Part shown: in pieces, positions 22,513 through 34,636 of the stretch
Layout: each line of letters starts with the position of its first letter
Position numbering within the stretch: position 1 is the first letter of the stretch
DNA from: Diadophis punctatus similis
Lineage: Eukaryota; Chordata; Lepidosauria; Squamata; Dipsadidae
Direction of reading: 5' to 3'
NCBI GenBank assembly: GCA_023053685.1
Contig: JALIGW010000002.1
Span: 39,950,720 to 40,014,719 of the forward strand
DNA: 64,000 nt
Notes under the pieces: generated by a model
Databases searched by the model: none
Seen by the model: the letters and a program-made list of their open reading frames with translations, nothing else
Told to the model about the DNA's origin: nothing
Program-made: the position numbers and the translations under genes

Positions 22513-22945
22513 AAGATTGGTCTCTCTATTATTCTAGAACTAGCAGTTCTTCATCAGCACAAATTGTCTGAATCCATCTTGGTTTTCTAGCCATCTTTTT
22601 CTTTTCCATCTCTAGAACTCCAGCAACAGTTCTCCTTTCCTGAGAATTCTGCATGTGTGAATGTATTTATCTATTTCACGCACAGACATAACAGATGTAC
22701 CACAGATGTAATTTTCTCAGTCTAAGCTTTTCATCTTAATGTACGTTTTATGTTCCATGGAGATCACATGGCAGACAGTGCTGAGCTGCATCATTCTATT
22801 ATATACACTTTATACTACATTTATAGACATCCTAATTTTCCCCTTGATGAAATATTGTAGTATCCATTTTGTAGCAGAATCTGTCCTATTTAGGAAGGTT
22901 TTTTCCCTGTAATAAGTTGGAATGAAACGGATGCTAAGGTATAAT
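22513..22945. other. No recognised feature
   Basis: AT-rich spacer, no identified elements. Confidence 0.5.
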
Positions 22946-23090
22946 TTTTATTTATTTATTTTATTTTATTTTATTTCTATTTATTATTATTTGTTAAGCA
23001 TATATAAGATTACAGTAAAAGTATAAACATGTATACAATTTTTATACCTTAGTATAGAGAGCTGAGGAGTACAAACAGAAGGTGATCATA
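22946..23090 (-). mobile_element. CR1-group LINE 3' tail, antisense
   Basis: A (TTTA)n/(TTTTA)n run is followed by TTTGTTAAGCATATATAAGA and related words. This matches the start of the 3' UTR at 45,279 (TTTGTCAAGTACGTGTTAG). 5'-truncated shortly after. Confidence 0.6.
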
Positions 23091-23322
23091 ACACACATGT
23101 GTGTGGAGCTAGATTTGGAGAAATATTTAATGTTTCTTCACTTTTAACTGATAATGGCAATTTTAGCACATACTTTACAGTTTTCTCGTGTTTCCTACAT
23201 CAAAATTGCAGAAAATTATTCTTGCACATTGCAGGATACAGTAATGTTTGCAGCAATCATGGTCCATAGGGACTCAAATGAGGGTTTGGAGAGCCTGTGG
23301 CTTAGGTAGAAAGCATCTAGGC

Positions 23323-23738
23323 CAGTGATGGCGAACCTATGGCACGGGTGCCACAGGTGGCATGCAGAGCCATATCTGCCGGCACGCGAGCTGTTGCCCT
23401 AGCTCAGTTCCAGTGCGCCTGTGCGTGCCTGCCAGCTGATTTTTGTCTCGCGCAGAGGCTCTGGGAGAGCGATTTCGGCCTCCAGGGTGGTGGGGGTGGA
23501 GCATTTTTGCCGTCCCCAAGCTCCAAGAAAGCCTCTGCAGCCTGGGGAGGGCGAAAAACGGGCCTACCGGGCCCACTGGAAGTCGGGAAATGGGGGAGTG
23601 GGGGGGTGTCACACACACATGCGCAGGGGGTGGGGCGAGTGAGGGGCTTTGAATTATGGGTGTGGGCACGCATGCGCATACAATAGCGTGCGTGCGCACT
23701 ATTTCAGCACCCGAGGAAAAAAAGGTTCGCCATCACTG
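23323..23738. mobile_element. hAT-like MITE, second family, 416 bp
   Basis: Left end CAGTGATGGCGAACCTATG and right end AGGTTCGCCATCACTG. Perfect TSD ATCTAGGC (23315-23322, 23739-23746). Same family as 20,006. Confidence 0.94.
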
Positions 23739-23767
23739 ATCTAGGCTGAACAAGCTATAACCAGGTT

Positions 23768-23796
23768 ATTGTTGTTGTTGTTGTTATTGTTATTGT
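23768..23796. repeat. (TTG)n microsatellite
   Basis: Short GTT/ATT trinucleotide run just after the hAT-like element. Confidence 0.9.
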
Positions 23797-24840
23797 TTTT
23801 CTATACTGTGCAGGCGGAAGTAAAAAGCAACAAAGTGTCTCTCCTTAACTGCCAGCTAAAAAAATATACATTCTTGATTATTTGTTTTTAATCCTTTGGA
23901 TTCATTTAAGCTTCAGTCCTTCACTTGCTATCAATTCTTTCTGAAAATAAAGAAAGCTCCATGTTATATTCGACACAGACCCTGACATAATTTTCATTCT
24001 TTCACATTGCTTTTATCTTGTTCAGCAGATGTTGCACAATTTGTGAGACTTTTGAAGCACCATCAGGTACACACACAGAGATTGCTATTGAAGTACCATT
24101 TTCCCTGTGATTTTCTCTCACCTTCCTGCTGTATCTTGATAGCGACACCTGCTCTTTTTAGGGTAGCTCTGTGCTAGTTGGGTTTTCAAGTACATAATCT
24201 ATCTTCAACAGATAAATTTAATGAGGTTTTTCAAGATACAGGCTGACAGAAATCAAAGCTCACTGATCTAATTAAATCGCTGGCTCACTGACGCAATGGC
24301 ACCGGAAACTTAATCTTTGGTCTTGTAGTCTGTATTATAAATTCAGAAAAATAATGTCATGACTTATTAATTTCGCACTTCATGACAAGACAGAGACCTA
24401 ACTGATAGCAAAAGCCTTTTGGCAATTTCTGTGAGAAGATTTGTGCTTTTGTTGCTTCTCCTCTTTTAAACACCAACAGCTTTCTTCTAAATGTGGATTG
24501 GATATACCCCATTGGGATTTCTACTGACGTCAGTGGACTCTATTGTTTGTTTGCTGCTTTTGCTAAACTTTGTCTAATGACTTGCTTTGAATATTATCAT
24601 ATCAACTAAAATGTGCAAGCATCATATGCTGCTGAAGTTAAGAATGCCATCCTAGAGTATATCGTTAGAAATTAGTACCTCTGAATTCAGTGGGACTTGC
24701 TTCGTAGAAAAGATTCTTAAAACCGAGCCTAAATTACAAAGATACATTATAAAATTAATATCCTTATATTTGCTTCCAAGTGTCTCTATCCACATCTATA
24801 TGCGTGCCCAACCTATAATTATTCCTATATCTCCAATAGG
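23797..24840. other. No recognised feature
   Basis: Low-repeat AT-rich DNA, no gene recognised. Confidence 0.5.
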
Positions 24841-24842
24841 TA

Positions 24843-25336
24843 CCATATTTTTGGGAGTATAAGACGCACCTTTTTCCTCCCTAAAAGTGGCTGAAAATTT
24901 GGGTGCGTCTTATACTCTGAATGTAGCTTTTTCAAAGCTTTTTTTTAAGCCCTAACTAGGTGCTAACGATCTTCCCAGCTCTTACCTTGCAGGCTTTTTC
25001 ATTGTTACTCTCTCAGAAGAATGTTTTTCCAGCCCTAAGTCTTTGCAGAATTTTTTTCATTGCTCTACTTGCTCTGCATAAGTTTTTTTCTAGCCCTAAC
25101 CAGGTGCTAACGATCTTCCCAGCTCTTACTGGCTTGCAGGCTCTTTCATTGTTACTCTCTCAGAAGAAGGTTTTTTTAAGTCCTAACCAGGGGATAAAAT
25201 AATGTGCTGAAGCTGACCAGACTAAGGATGCTAGCTGGATGAATACCTGGTAGGCAGATTGTTTTCCCCTATTTTCCTCCCCCAAAACTAAGGTGCGTCT
25301 TATACTCCGGTGCGTCTTATACTCCGAAAAATACGG
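24843..25336. mobile_element. TA-flanked TIR MITE (mariner-like) with internal duplication
   Basis: Left end CCATATTTTTGGGAGTATAA and right end ATACTCCGAAAAATACGG, flanked by TA on both sides. An interior segment starting CCCTAAC (24950 and 25094) is tandemly repeated at about 144-bp spacing, sharing GTGCTAACGATCTTCCCAGC. A third, partial start is near 25176. Same terminal family as 5550. Confidence 0.87.
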
Positions 25337-25412
25337 TAGGTTGATAGGTATGTAGATAGTTCTTACTTACCCTCCTAAGGGACATTTAGTGATTCTGAAT
25401 AAAGGTTTAGAG

Positions 25413-25617
25413 CAGAGGTTCCCAACCAAGGATGCTCACACCTCCTGGGGGTGTGAGACGATATTCCAGGGTATGCAAAAACTTGGGTTTAGAAGTTTCA
25501 AAATTATACTGTATATGCATAATTATATGCATATAATTATTTACTTTTGTAAGGGGTGCGAGAATATATCAGAAGCATTCTAGGGGTGCAGGGTATAGAA
25601 ATGGTTGGGAACCCCTG
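25413..25617. mobile_element. hAT-like MITE (CAGAGGTTCCCAACC type)
   Basis: Left end CAGAGGTTCCCAACC and right end GGTTGGGAACCCCTG are inverted repeats. Flanks GTTTAGAG and GTTTAGAA match at 7 of 8. A third hAT-type terminal family in the window. Confidence 0.9.
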
Positions 25618-25625
25618 GTTTAGAA

Positions 25626-28402
25626 AATGTTTTAATTTGTTTTGAGATTAGATTTCAATTTAACGTTCACATGATTCTTAGATGCAACTGATTAGCATAG
25701 CAATGTTGGAAGATACTTTATTTAATACATAATGTTGGTTCAATCACTTCAATATTCTTTATGTAAGTCTTTTCTAATTGTGCACTGAAAAAATATGTGG
25801 GAGTACAATTTCTTTAATTTCCACCAGAATGGGAAATTATTTTTCCCAGGTTTTAAAAAAAATATTTTTATTGATATCACTTCAAACTGGAGTTTTTACT
25901 GATTTAACTGGAGATTCCAAGTATTAAATGCAATATCATGGACTCTTAACAGCGTTTAACTTCTTACTAGCCTGCGTGTTATGATCATTGCTTCAGTTAT
26001 ATCCAATTCCACCTTGGTCCTGTTTCTCTTTGAACATCATCTATTTAACTTGGCTTCAAGCCACTGCCATTGATTTTGAGACAATAACTTGCTAAAGAGA
26101 ACACACTGCAATAGGGCTAGTTTAATGGCAGGCACACTCATGCATAAGATTTGTCCCGCAATGTGAACGCATACAACTGTGCCATCAATATGACTGAGAC
26201 TTGCCAGCCTAGCACCTCAACCCAACACCTACATTTGAAAAAAAATCAAGAACATACACAGTAAACACAATGGCCTAAAATGACTATAGTACTACAGGCT
26301 TTCAGAGACGAAAGTTGACATCTATCAATTATGCTAGTCTGATGGTAACTAAAATCACTGGACAGATTCTGCAACTTTGCATGTTTTTGAATTCCTTGTC
26401 ACTGGTAAAACACCACAAATCTAGTTCGGCTTCTCATCCAGTGTTCTCCCTACCTTATATAGTGAGCTTTATGGATCAATAAGGCTGTACACAGATTATA
26501 TTTGGATTCAGTTCAAATGCAGTTTGATTGAATTCCCAGACTGAATTGATTTTCCAAACTGACCACATTGATCTATTCCTCAAATCGAATTGAACGCCTC
26601 CTATTGATCTGACAATTGAGAAAATCAAATCAAACTGAATCAAGTGTTTCTTTTGCATTTCATCTTCACATTTAAACATGCAGATAGCCTATCTAGAGGG
26701 ATGTCCATTAATAGGACAGTGGCAAGTGAGGAAAGGGAATTCACTTATTTGTTCTCATGCTACTTTTGTGACAAAATCACTCCTTTGAAGCTGTTCTTTA
26801 TAGTAGGAGAAAAATCTGCCATAATCCCAATCATTTTTCACAATCCCAAAATGTGTGGTTACCTGCCTTTCCAAATGTGCAATTCAAATGAAATGTGGAC
26901 ATTTTTTGAGACAGTGATCAGTTTCAGCAACTCAAGGACTTTAGTATGCGCTCTCTCTGAGTGTACATTGAGAATTATGCTGACACATATTAAGGTTTTA
27001 TCACAAATATTTGTATTGGTAGCCTCATGAGATTACCAATGTGCACTTCGATGTACAAGAAAATCAAAAAGTAATTTCATGCTAGAGTTTCATATTGACC
27101 CTTTGTCTGCTACGATGATTGAGAATAATGTGTTCCACCCTTAGTAACATAATGTGGAATCAATCCAATTAGAAAGGGAGACATTCCTTTCTTAGGCAAT
27201 TGGAAGAAAATGAAGAGTTCCTTGTCATTTGGTATTTAGAGCATCTATGTTTATATACAAATAAAACAGAGTTGCAGGTGGGATACTGCAAAGTAATTTG
27301 AATTTCCATAACTTGCCACAGGATGGCGCCATACTATTAAGCCATAGATTTGATTAACTGATTTCTCCCCTGCACTTTTAGACTGGACAAAATGTTTTAA
27401 TTTTTAGTTTCCAATATTTTCTTAAATTCTGAAAAATAACTTGCTGAAAAGAATGAGGAACAGTAGAGATCACAAACTGATATATTAGATAGGAGAAGCT
27501 ACATATTGACGATCTACATACAAAAAAACCCCCAAGTCTACATATGAAGGGCAAGAAAATTTTATCCTGATACGTTAAATGTAACTATCCAAATTTCATA
27601 ATACTAATGAATCAACATTTTTAATATATCCCTATTTAAAAAGCAAAAGGAAAGGAAAAAGGAAAAAAACTGCATTCTCATATATTGCTGCTGATATATA
27701 AACTAAGTTCAAAATGATTTCTAATCTTTTTTTTAATGGCACCCTGTGCCAATCTGAAGTCACTAACATATGTTGGGTCCACAACTCCTAGAATTCTTTC
27801 CACCATGATGTAGAGTTCTGGGAGTTGTATTTAAAGCACATCTGGATGTTATCTGGTTAGGAAAGAGTGCTTTGGATCGAGGGTATTTCAATTGGTGTAA
27901 TCTGATCTGGGATGCAAAAATCAAGCCGACATCACAAGGCAGCAAGAAGATACAGAACACACTAACTCTGTGGTGTTATAGTTTAATCATCTGAATGTTT
28001 GAACCCCATATATGGTAGCTCAGCTTCCAAATAATATTGACCTATCTGGGATTGGACTAGAAATTGATTTTTCAGTAAAATGAGGAGCTAGCCTTAAAGC
28101 TTAGGTTACAGAGAATCAGCTAACAGTAAAGTCAATGAAGTACTAGTTATATTACTCACTGTCAAAAAGAAAACAGGTGTACAAGTTACAGTCAACCTCA
28201 CCAATATGAATAACAATCTTAAGTCAGAGACTTGTTGGCAGACAACTGCTTCAACTAGTGCATATTTTTCCAAAACTAGAAGTCTTGAGAACTTAAATTC
28301 CAAGGCCACTGTCTGAGATTCAGATTCATTTCTGCAGGGTGAAGCTGGTATTTCATGTAAAGAAGGCAGGAACCCTTCCACACTTCTATGGATGCCCAAA
28401 AA
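25626..28402. other. Mostly unclassified low-repeat DNA
   Basis: The longest open frame (26644-27030, plus strand, about 128 codons) has no similarity that I recognise and no splice or promoter context, so I do not call it a gene. At 27777-27832 a short palindromic remnant (ACAACTCCTAGAATTCT against AGTTCTGGGAGTTGT) belongs to the 14,105-type MITE group. Confidence 0.5.
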
Positions 28403-28404
28403 TA

Positions 28405-28540
28405 CCGTGTTTCTCCGAAAATAAAACCCTGTCTTATTTTTTTTTGAACCCTGAAATAAGCGCTTGGCCTTATTGCCATGCACTTAAAAGCCCGATTGGG
28501 CTTATTATCAGGGGATGTCTTATTTTGGGGGGAAACAGGG
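28405..28540. mobile_element. TA-flanked TIR MITE (CCGTGTTTCTCCG type)
   Basis: Left end CCGTGTTTCTCCGAAAATAA and right end TTATTTTGGGGGGAAACAGGG, flanked by TA on both sides. It is a 136-bp non-autonomous element of a widespread Tc1/mariner-type MITE group. Superfamily is inferred from the TA target and TIR form. Confidence 0.8.
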
Positions 28541-28600
28541 TATATAAACCCAACATACCTCCTAATCCAATTGTATTATCAGAGATGTCAATGTACAATG

Positions 28601-29126
28601 CAGGGGTGGGTTCCTAATTTTTTTACTACCACTCTGTGGGCGTGGCTTATTTTGTGGGCATGGCTTGCTGGCCATGTGACTGGGTGGGCGTGGCTTCTCA
28701 GACTGCTGAAGGGAGGGGAACTGTGATAGGTCCTGCCGCCCATTCCCCCTCCCCTCAGCAGCTCGAGAAGTCTCGAACGTGCGAAAATGCCTAGGATCAT
28801 CACTGCGCGTTCGTGGCTTCTCGAACTGCTGAAGGGAGGGAAATGGAGATAGCTCCTGCTGCCCGTTCTTTTAGCGCCTCACGCGCTCCCTCAGACATCC
28901 TCCCCTGCTTGGACTCACTGTGGGGTAGGAAAGCAGCGCATGCACAGTCCCGGAAACTCGGCTTCTGGGCAGGCGCAGAAGAAATTTTTTTAAAAAAAAA
29001 TTAATTTTTTTTTTAAAAAATGGTGGCGCCCAGGCACTGGCAACTGACCGCACCGGTACTGTGACATCACCAGCGGGCCGCTACCGGTGCTATAGAGTGG
29101 ACCGCACCGGTAGGAACCCACCACTG
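28601..29126 (+). mobile_element. hAT-like MITE, main family, 526 bp
   Basis: Left TIR CAGGGGTGGGTTCCTAA and right TIR GTAGGAACCCACCACTG. Perfect TSD GTACAATG (28593-28600, 29127-29134), the cleanest member. Interior carries GGGCGTGGCTTATTTTGTGG and an A/T-rich block around 28985-29020. Confidence 0.95.
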
Positions 29127-29134
29127 GTACAATG

Positions 29135-29440
29135 TAACAAAAGAACTTACAAGAAAGCTTGGACATCTACTTCTCATCAGGAAATAAACAATACCCCAAT
29201 CAAAGAGCTAGGAATACAGACAGACAGACAAATTAATAGTAAATAACAGTCTGATCAAGGAACCACTAAGACCACTGCCATCAACACTGACAAGTATAGC
29301 CTCTAGTCTAGTATATATAATAAGAGTAAATTCCATTCCCTTCTAGCACTGATGATGTTATCTAGTTTGGTAATGAAACATCCGCAAGTAAACAACGAAG
29401 TTGAGAGAACACTAAGGGCCTCACAGTTCATCAATTAGCT
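29135..29440 (+). repeat. Terminal segment of Penelope-like element, left copy
   Basis: Its end (about 29340-29430) is similar to 30,750-30,832. Both share a stretch that includes AATGAAA, AAGTAAACAAC or AGGCAAACAAC, then GAGAACACTAAGG and CACAGT. Penelope-like elements often carry such pseudo-LTR repeats. Confidence 0.6.
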
Positions 29441-29490
29441 ACAAATATTATCTTCTATTGGAATTATGAAAATCAATCCATGTTAATCAA

Positions 29491-30840
29491 GTGTTCTATT
29501 ACCAAAGTAACAACTCAGCATCCCTCAAAAGGAGCTGTGTGAGAATATTATTTAGACAAGTACAGGGGCGAGTGGCTTACTTACCGAGACCGGTGCGCTG
29601 CTCCACGTTTCTCCATGCTTTGTGCGCGCACGCACGTGCCACACACACACATGCCCTCTTGTGCGATTTTGCTTCTGTGCATGCGTGGAAGCAAAATCTC
29701 GCAAGGGGATGCACACGTGCAAGATTTTGGCACGATTTTGCTTCTGCGCATGCGCAGAAGAAAAATCTCGGCAAAATCTCTCTCACGCCGCGTCCCCCCA
29801 CGAGATTTCTGTGCGATTTTGCTTCCGCGCATGTGCAGAAGCAAAATCACCCAAAAATTCATTAAAAAAAGATGGCGACGTGCGCGACTGCCAGGTGAAG
29901 ACGGTACCAGAGCAATCGTGCGCAAATTGGGTTATCAGCAGGTCCCTACCGGAGCTACGCACTGGACCGCACCCATCCCTGGACAAGTACAAACACACTG
30001 CAGCAACCCAGAACTCCAGAAAAAATGAAACAGACCACCTTTATATCATCTTTGACCAAAATGGATACCAGTGCAACTTTATCAAAAAGTTCTTGACCAC
30101 TATAGCACCACCAACACAAGCTATGAAAAGAATAAAACTGCCATACATAGAAAACACTGCCGAAAAAACCAGTTTTATAATCACATGGCATCACCATAGG
30201 ATACAAACAAACCAAAGCGCTCCAACTCATCTTATGTAAATCAAAAGCCCAGTAACCCAGGAAGAAGAAGAAAAAGTGTTACAGTAACTACAATAGAAAT
30301 GGTGTAGGACAAACAGGCAGAAAACTAGCAGAGTAAATCCAGAAGCACCAACCAGCTGTCAGAAGATACAGTGGAAACCTCATATTTTCACAATTCATGG
30401 AAGACTCGACCATAGTTTCAACTGGAAACTGTGAGCATTCTAGATCAAACCAAATTCAAAATTGCGAGGGAATTCCTGGAAGCTTGCCATTCAGACAAAT
30501 CAGCCATCAATAGACACATAAAAATAAACTACATTTACACAGTTTTCAAAAAAGATAATAATAAAAACTAAAAAGCTAAGAAAGGAAACAAAAAGACCAC
30601 AATACATCCTTGCCAGTATCCAACATCCAGAAAATCAGGGATTAGGACCAGATGATCCAGCAGAAAACAGTAACTAATCAAGGAACTACCAAGGAGAAAA
30701 TCATATTCTTCAGTAACATTGGTAGGACAAGCTACAGTATATAAACAGTGATCAAACTCTACACTCACTAGTCAGTAATGAAATCTCTGCAGGCAAACAA
30801 CCAAATTCAGAGAACACTAAGGACTCCACAGTCTTTGCTA
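29491..30840 (+). pseudogene. Penelope-like retroelement, degenerate, with GIY-YIG remnant
   Basis: Remnants of a Penelope-like reverse transcriptase end lie at 29,500-29,562 and, after the hAT-like insertion, at 29,990-30,240. They contain ETDHLYIIFDQNGYQCNFIK and KLPYIENTAEK, matching the family motifs Asn-Gly-Tyr-Pro and Leu-Pro-Tyr. Downstream (about 30,285-30,420), a GVGQTGRKL stretch followed by a His-Ser-Phe-Asn-Trp-like segment fits the GIY-YIG endonuclease. REFLEACHSDKSAINRHIK (about 30,460-30,530) matches its C-terminal end. Stops and frame changes separate the parts, so it is inactive. The catalytic palm is not present; the copy is 5'-truncated. Confidence 0.75.
29563..29981 (+). 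mobile_element. hAT-like MITE inserted in the Penelope-like element, 419 bp
   Basis: Left end CAGGGGCGAGTGGCTTAC and right end ACCGCACCCATCCCTG. Perfect TSD GACAAGTA (29555-29562, 29982-29989), which also restores continuity of the interrupted element when ignored. The interior repeats GCGATTTTGCTTCTGTGCAT and its inverse three times, giving local hairpins. Confidence 0.93.
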
Positions 30841-32781
30841 TCTAGGCAATCTATCTATGCCACATTTGCTATCTATTTGCTGTATAGATAAATTTGCTAT
30901 CTATCTATGCCACAACTCCTACATGGATACCTCCTTCTGCCGCATTCTTAACTGCAATCAGCCTTTTGAGATCTGGCCTTGATCACATTTCTAACCATTT
31001 TGCTTGTGCATCAGTGATTTGGCCTAACTTGACAAGGAAAGCCATATATCACTTCCTGTGTGTGCATGTGCACATGTGTGTATAAACTTTCAACAGCAGA
31101 TATTAAAATACAAACTAACAGAAATGGGAAATAGAATGACAAAACCCATTAAATGTGCCAAAAAAGAATACATCTAACAAATATAACAAAGGTAACCTCC
31201 ATCTTTCTTTTAGTACAGAGATGTTAACAACCCAACCCTCTCTCTAAGACTAAAGAACTAATACCAATCTATAAAATATTTAAAATACTAAAAAGTATTC
31301 ATAAATATTATTTCCTTAATTTCATCTAAAAGATGGCAAGTTATCAAATGTAAATAACCTTGTAATTTTAAAAAAGTTATAATATTTCTGCAGTCAACTC
31401 CAATCTAATCTAAAACCCAAAGTCAAAAGATTATTCTTTTTATCCTGTAAGAAATCTATCAATGGCCTCCAGGTTGTGTGAAAAGCTAATCAAATTATTG
31501 TCTCTAAGCCAAGCCAGAATAGCAATTTTCCAAGTGCAGAATTGCATTTATAATACAGTTCACAGGCTTTGTTTGTCCTATTTGTTTTGTTTCCTTCTAA
31601 ACATGAATTCTCAGTAATAAATCCGTGGCAAGGTTTAGAAAGGGATAAACATGACATTCAGGGGAAGATGGGATATTCCTATGTAAATTGAAATCATTCA
31701 CAAAGCAGAGTCCTTCACTTCTTTCTCCACAATGCAGGGGCTATAAAAGGGTCAGCTTATAAATGAAAAAAGCAGCCACAAGAATCCAGGGGTATTCAGA
31801 TGCAAATCAGAAGCGAGGCCCTGTAGCCAAGTGACTTAATATGAGTGTGCAGCTAATTTAAGGAAGAAGCAGGTTGATAGAAAGAAGATGACATTATGTT
31901 TAAGGAATGTTGAGACTTTTATTCTTCCCCAGCCTCTTCTGTACTTCTGATTTAAATTGCCTCACACATCGCTCCTGCATTTGCTTTTTAGTTCCTTTGT
32001 TCTTCCCTTTAAAACAGATAATTCCTCATGCAGAGTCCCGAGCTAGCTCCTCTTGGCTTTTCAGAATATCACAATTTTTAAAAGAGGTACCAACTCTCAT
32101 TAAGGATGAAATTTAGTAAGACTTTTCCATTTAGAATCAGGGTACAATTTTAATTGCATCAAAAGGATCTTAAATTGACACCTTTGTGTAAAGGTTTGGT
32201 GGCTTGCACTTCAAAAGCAAGCTAACAGTAATCATTAGGTGCTAGCGTCATTCTCAATAAGCATAGGAGATCATCCCAGTCCTTCCCAGTCCACTTTTTC
32301 TAGATTTAGCTACATCTGGAAAAGTGATATAGAGAAAACTATTTCCTTAAATCCTTCTTCTGTCTTCCATATTTCTAATTATAGCTTGGCTTAGAGAGAT
32401 TAATAAGGAAGAGAACAGAAATCATCTTTCCACCTTCTTAGTCCATTTATAATAGCAACAGCTGATGTCATGAAAGTATGTCCAAGCAAAACTTCCCAAT
32501 ATATATCTTCTCTTAAAGCAACTCCCTTGAATGTTTAAATGAAAGCTGCTAGATTTGAAGCTTTGTCACACTGGAGATTGCACTTAAAAAGTTTTTGAGG
32601 GATGACGGGCTGCAACAGTTAGTGCAATGGTGTCACATGAGTGTAACTCTTCATCCTTTTTGGAATATGGGTGTCAGGGGCAGTTATAATAAAACATTAC
32701 ATTCTCTTAGGAGACACACTGCAATATTTGTGAGCCACTCCCATCTTCAAAGTATGAAAAGCCATGCTGCCATTCATAGAG
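30841..32781. other. No recognised feature
   Basis: A degenerate CTAT-rich patch at 30,850-30,910, then AT-rich sequence. No gene or repeat family recognised. Confidence 0.5.
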
Positions 32782-33209
32782 TACAGATAGTCCTTGACCT
32801 ACAACCAGCTGCTTAGTGACTGTTCAGAGTTATGACGGACCCCACCCACCCACCCACCCACCCCCAAAAAAGGTACTTACCACCCAGTTCTGAAGATCTC
32901 AGGGCCACACCTCCCATGGTCACATGACCACATTTCAGCCACTCAACAACTGGCCTGCATTTACAGTCATTTGCAGTGTCCTGCAGTCATGTGACTGTGA
33001 TTTACAATGTTTTTGCCCAAAAAAATGGCATTTATTTCTGGGTTTTGAAAAAGTATCCCAGGGTTCACTTAATGACTGCAGATTCACTTAACAACCACCA
33101 CAAAAAGGTCATTAAAATGGGGCTGATCACGTGTTGACCCACTTTATAACCATCACAATTGACCATAATAGGCGGGCTCCATTGCGGTCATAATTGAGGA
33201 CTACTTGTA
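32782..33209. mobile_element. TA-flanked TIR element (pogo/Tigger-like)
   Basis: Left end TACAGATAGTCCTTGACC and right end TTGAGGACTACTTGTA, including the flanking TA. The TIR consensus form and TA target suggest the pogo/Tigger branch of Tc1/mariner (inference). No transposase. A (CCCA)n run lies at 32,840-32,865. Related copies: 11,966 and 37,562. Confidence 0.78.
32840..32865. repeat. (CCCA)n microsatellite
   Basis: Five to six CCCA units within the TIR element. Confidence 0.92.
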
Positions 33210-34107
33210 GTGCTGCTACAAAAACAAAAGTCATGGGGACCATAAAGGCATTGACTTTTTTTCACCCTGATATAAATTAATGATTGTCTGATGAAATGTG
33301 CTAAGCCAAGAAAAGGATTTCATGAAGTGATTCTATGAAGCTCACCATGCTGCCTAAGGAAACTCCTGTTTTTATCCGCACCACCATTTTGTAGAAATGG
33401 CTAGGATGACAGAAAGCATTGGCCCAATTGGCTTCATCTTAAATGGAGATTTAAAACAAGGTCCTAACTTGATCCTATAACCATCACAATAAACTAAATC
33501 CTTAGAGATGTCCAGAAATTGTTAAGAATAGAAGTGAAAATATATTCTCCAGAATGTTCCAAAGGATGAAAATGTACTTTTTCCTCTATTTTTGTATCAA
33601 CCCATCACTCCAAGATGTGGGATGATCTCATTCCTGACTACCTTTTATATTTACAGTTTCTTTGCTCACTCTGACCTTTTCAAATCCTTAGATCAATTGT
33701 TCCCAGGTTGATATTCCCCAAATATATTGACTACAACATTCATCATATTTGACTATGTGGCTGGGATGATAGGAATAATTGCTCATCATAGAATTGTAAT
33801 CAGACACAAATCAAGAATAACAAATAGGAAAAGGCGCTAATTTAAATTGTTGATTTAATGTTCCTTACCTCTCACCTTACTCTCGTTTTCTCTTCTGTCC
33901 AATTTTAATAAAATTAACTGACAACATTATACCCATTGATTAAAATAGTAGCTACATTTGTCATCTAAGACTTTCCTATAAATGTCCTGCTGTGTTTAAT
34001 GGCCACATTATGAACAAAGCATCCATGGTGACATTGTGGACTGGATAAGGATAGATAAATACTCGTGCCACATCCTCTGTATTAAAAGACATGTAGACAT
34101 ATGCTAC
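33210..34107. other. No recognised feature
   Basis: Unclassified AT-rich DNA. Confidence 0.5.
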
Positions 34108-34115
34108 ATCTGCTG

Positions 34116-34636
34116 CAGGGGCGGGTTCCTAATTTTTTTACTACCACTCTGTGGGCGTGGCTTATTTTGTGGGCATGGCTTGCCAGCCATGTGACCAGGT
34201 GGACGTGGCTTCTCAGACTGAAGGGAGGGGAACTGAGATAGGTCCTGCTGCCCATTCCCCCTCCCCTCAGCAGCTCGAGAAGCCTCGAACGTGCAAAAAT
34301 GCCTGGGATCATCACCGCGCGTTAGTGGCTTCTCAGACTGCTGAAGGGAGGGGAATGGAGATAGCTCCTGCCGCCCATTCTTTCAGTGTCTCACACACTC
34401 CCTCAGCCATCCTCCCCTGCTTGGACTCACTGTGGGGTAGGAAGGCAGTGCATGAGCAGTGCCGGAAACTCGGCTTCTGGGCATGCGCAGAAGAAATTTT
34501 TTTTAAAAAGTAATTTTTTTAAAAAAAAATTGGCGGCACCCAGGCACCGGCAACCGACCGCACCGGTACTGTGACATCACCAGCGGGCCGCTACCAGTGC
34601 TATAGAGTGGACCGCACTGGTAGGAACCCACCACTG
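34116..34636 (+). mobile_element. hAT-like MITE, main family, 521 bp
   Basis: Left TIR CAGGGGCGGGTTCCTAA and right TIR GTAGGAACCCACCACTG; interior collinear with 28,601. The flanks ATCTGCTG and CTGACTGG do not form a clean TSD, so a post-insertion change or recombination at one end is likely. Confidence 0.9.

Noticed and set aside
26644..27030. 128-codon plus-strand open frame in low-repeat DNA
   Set aside because: No recognised similarity, no signal peptide or domain, and the length is compatible with chance in 64 kb of six-frame sequence.
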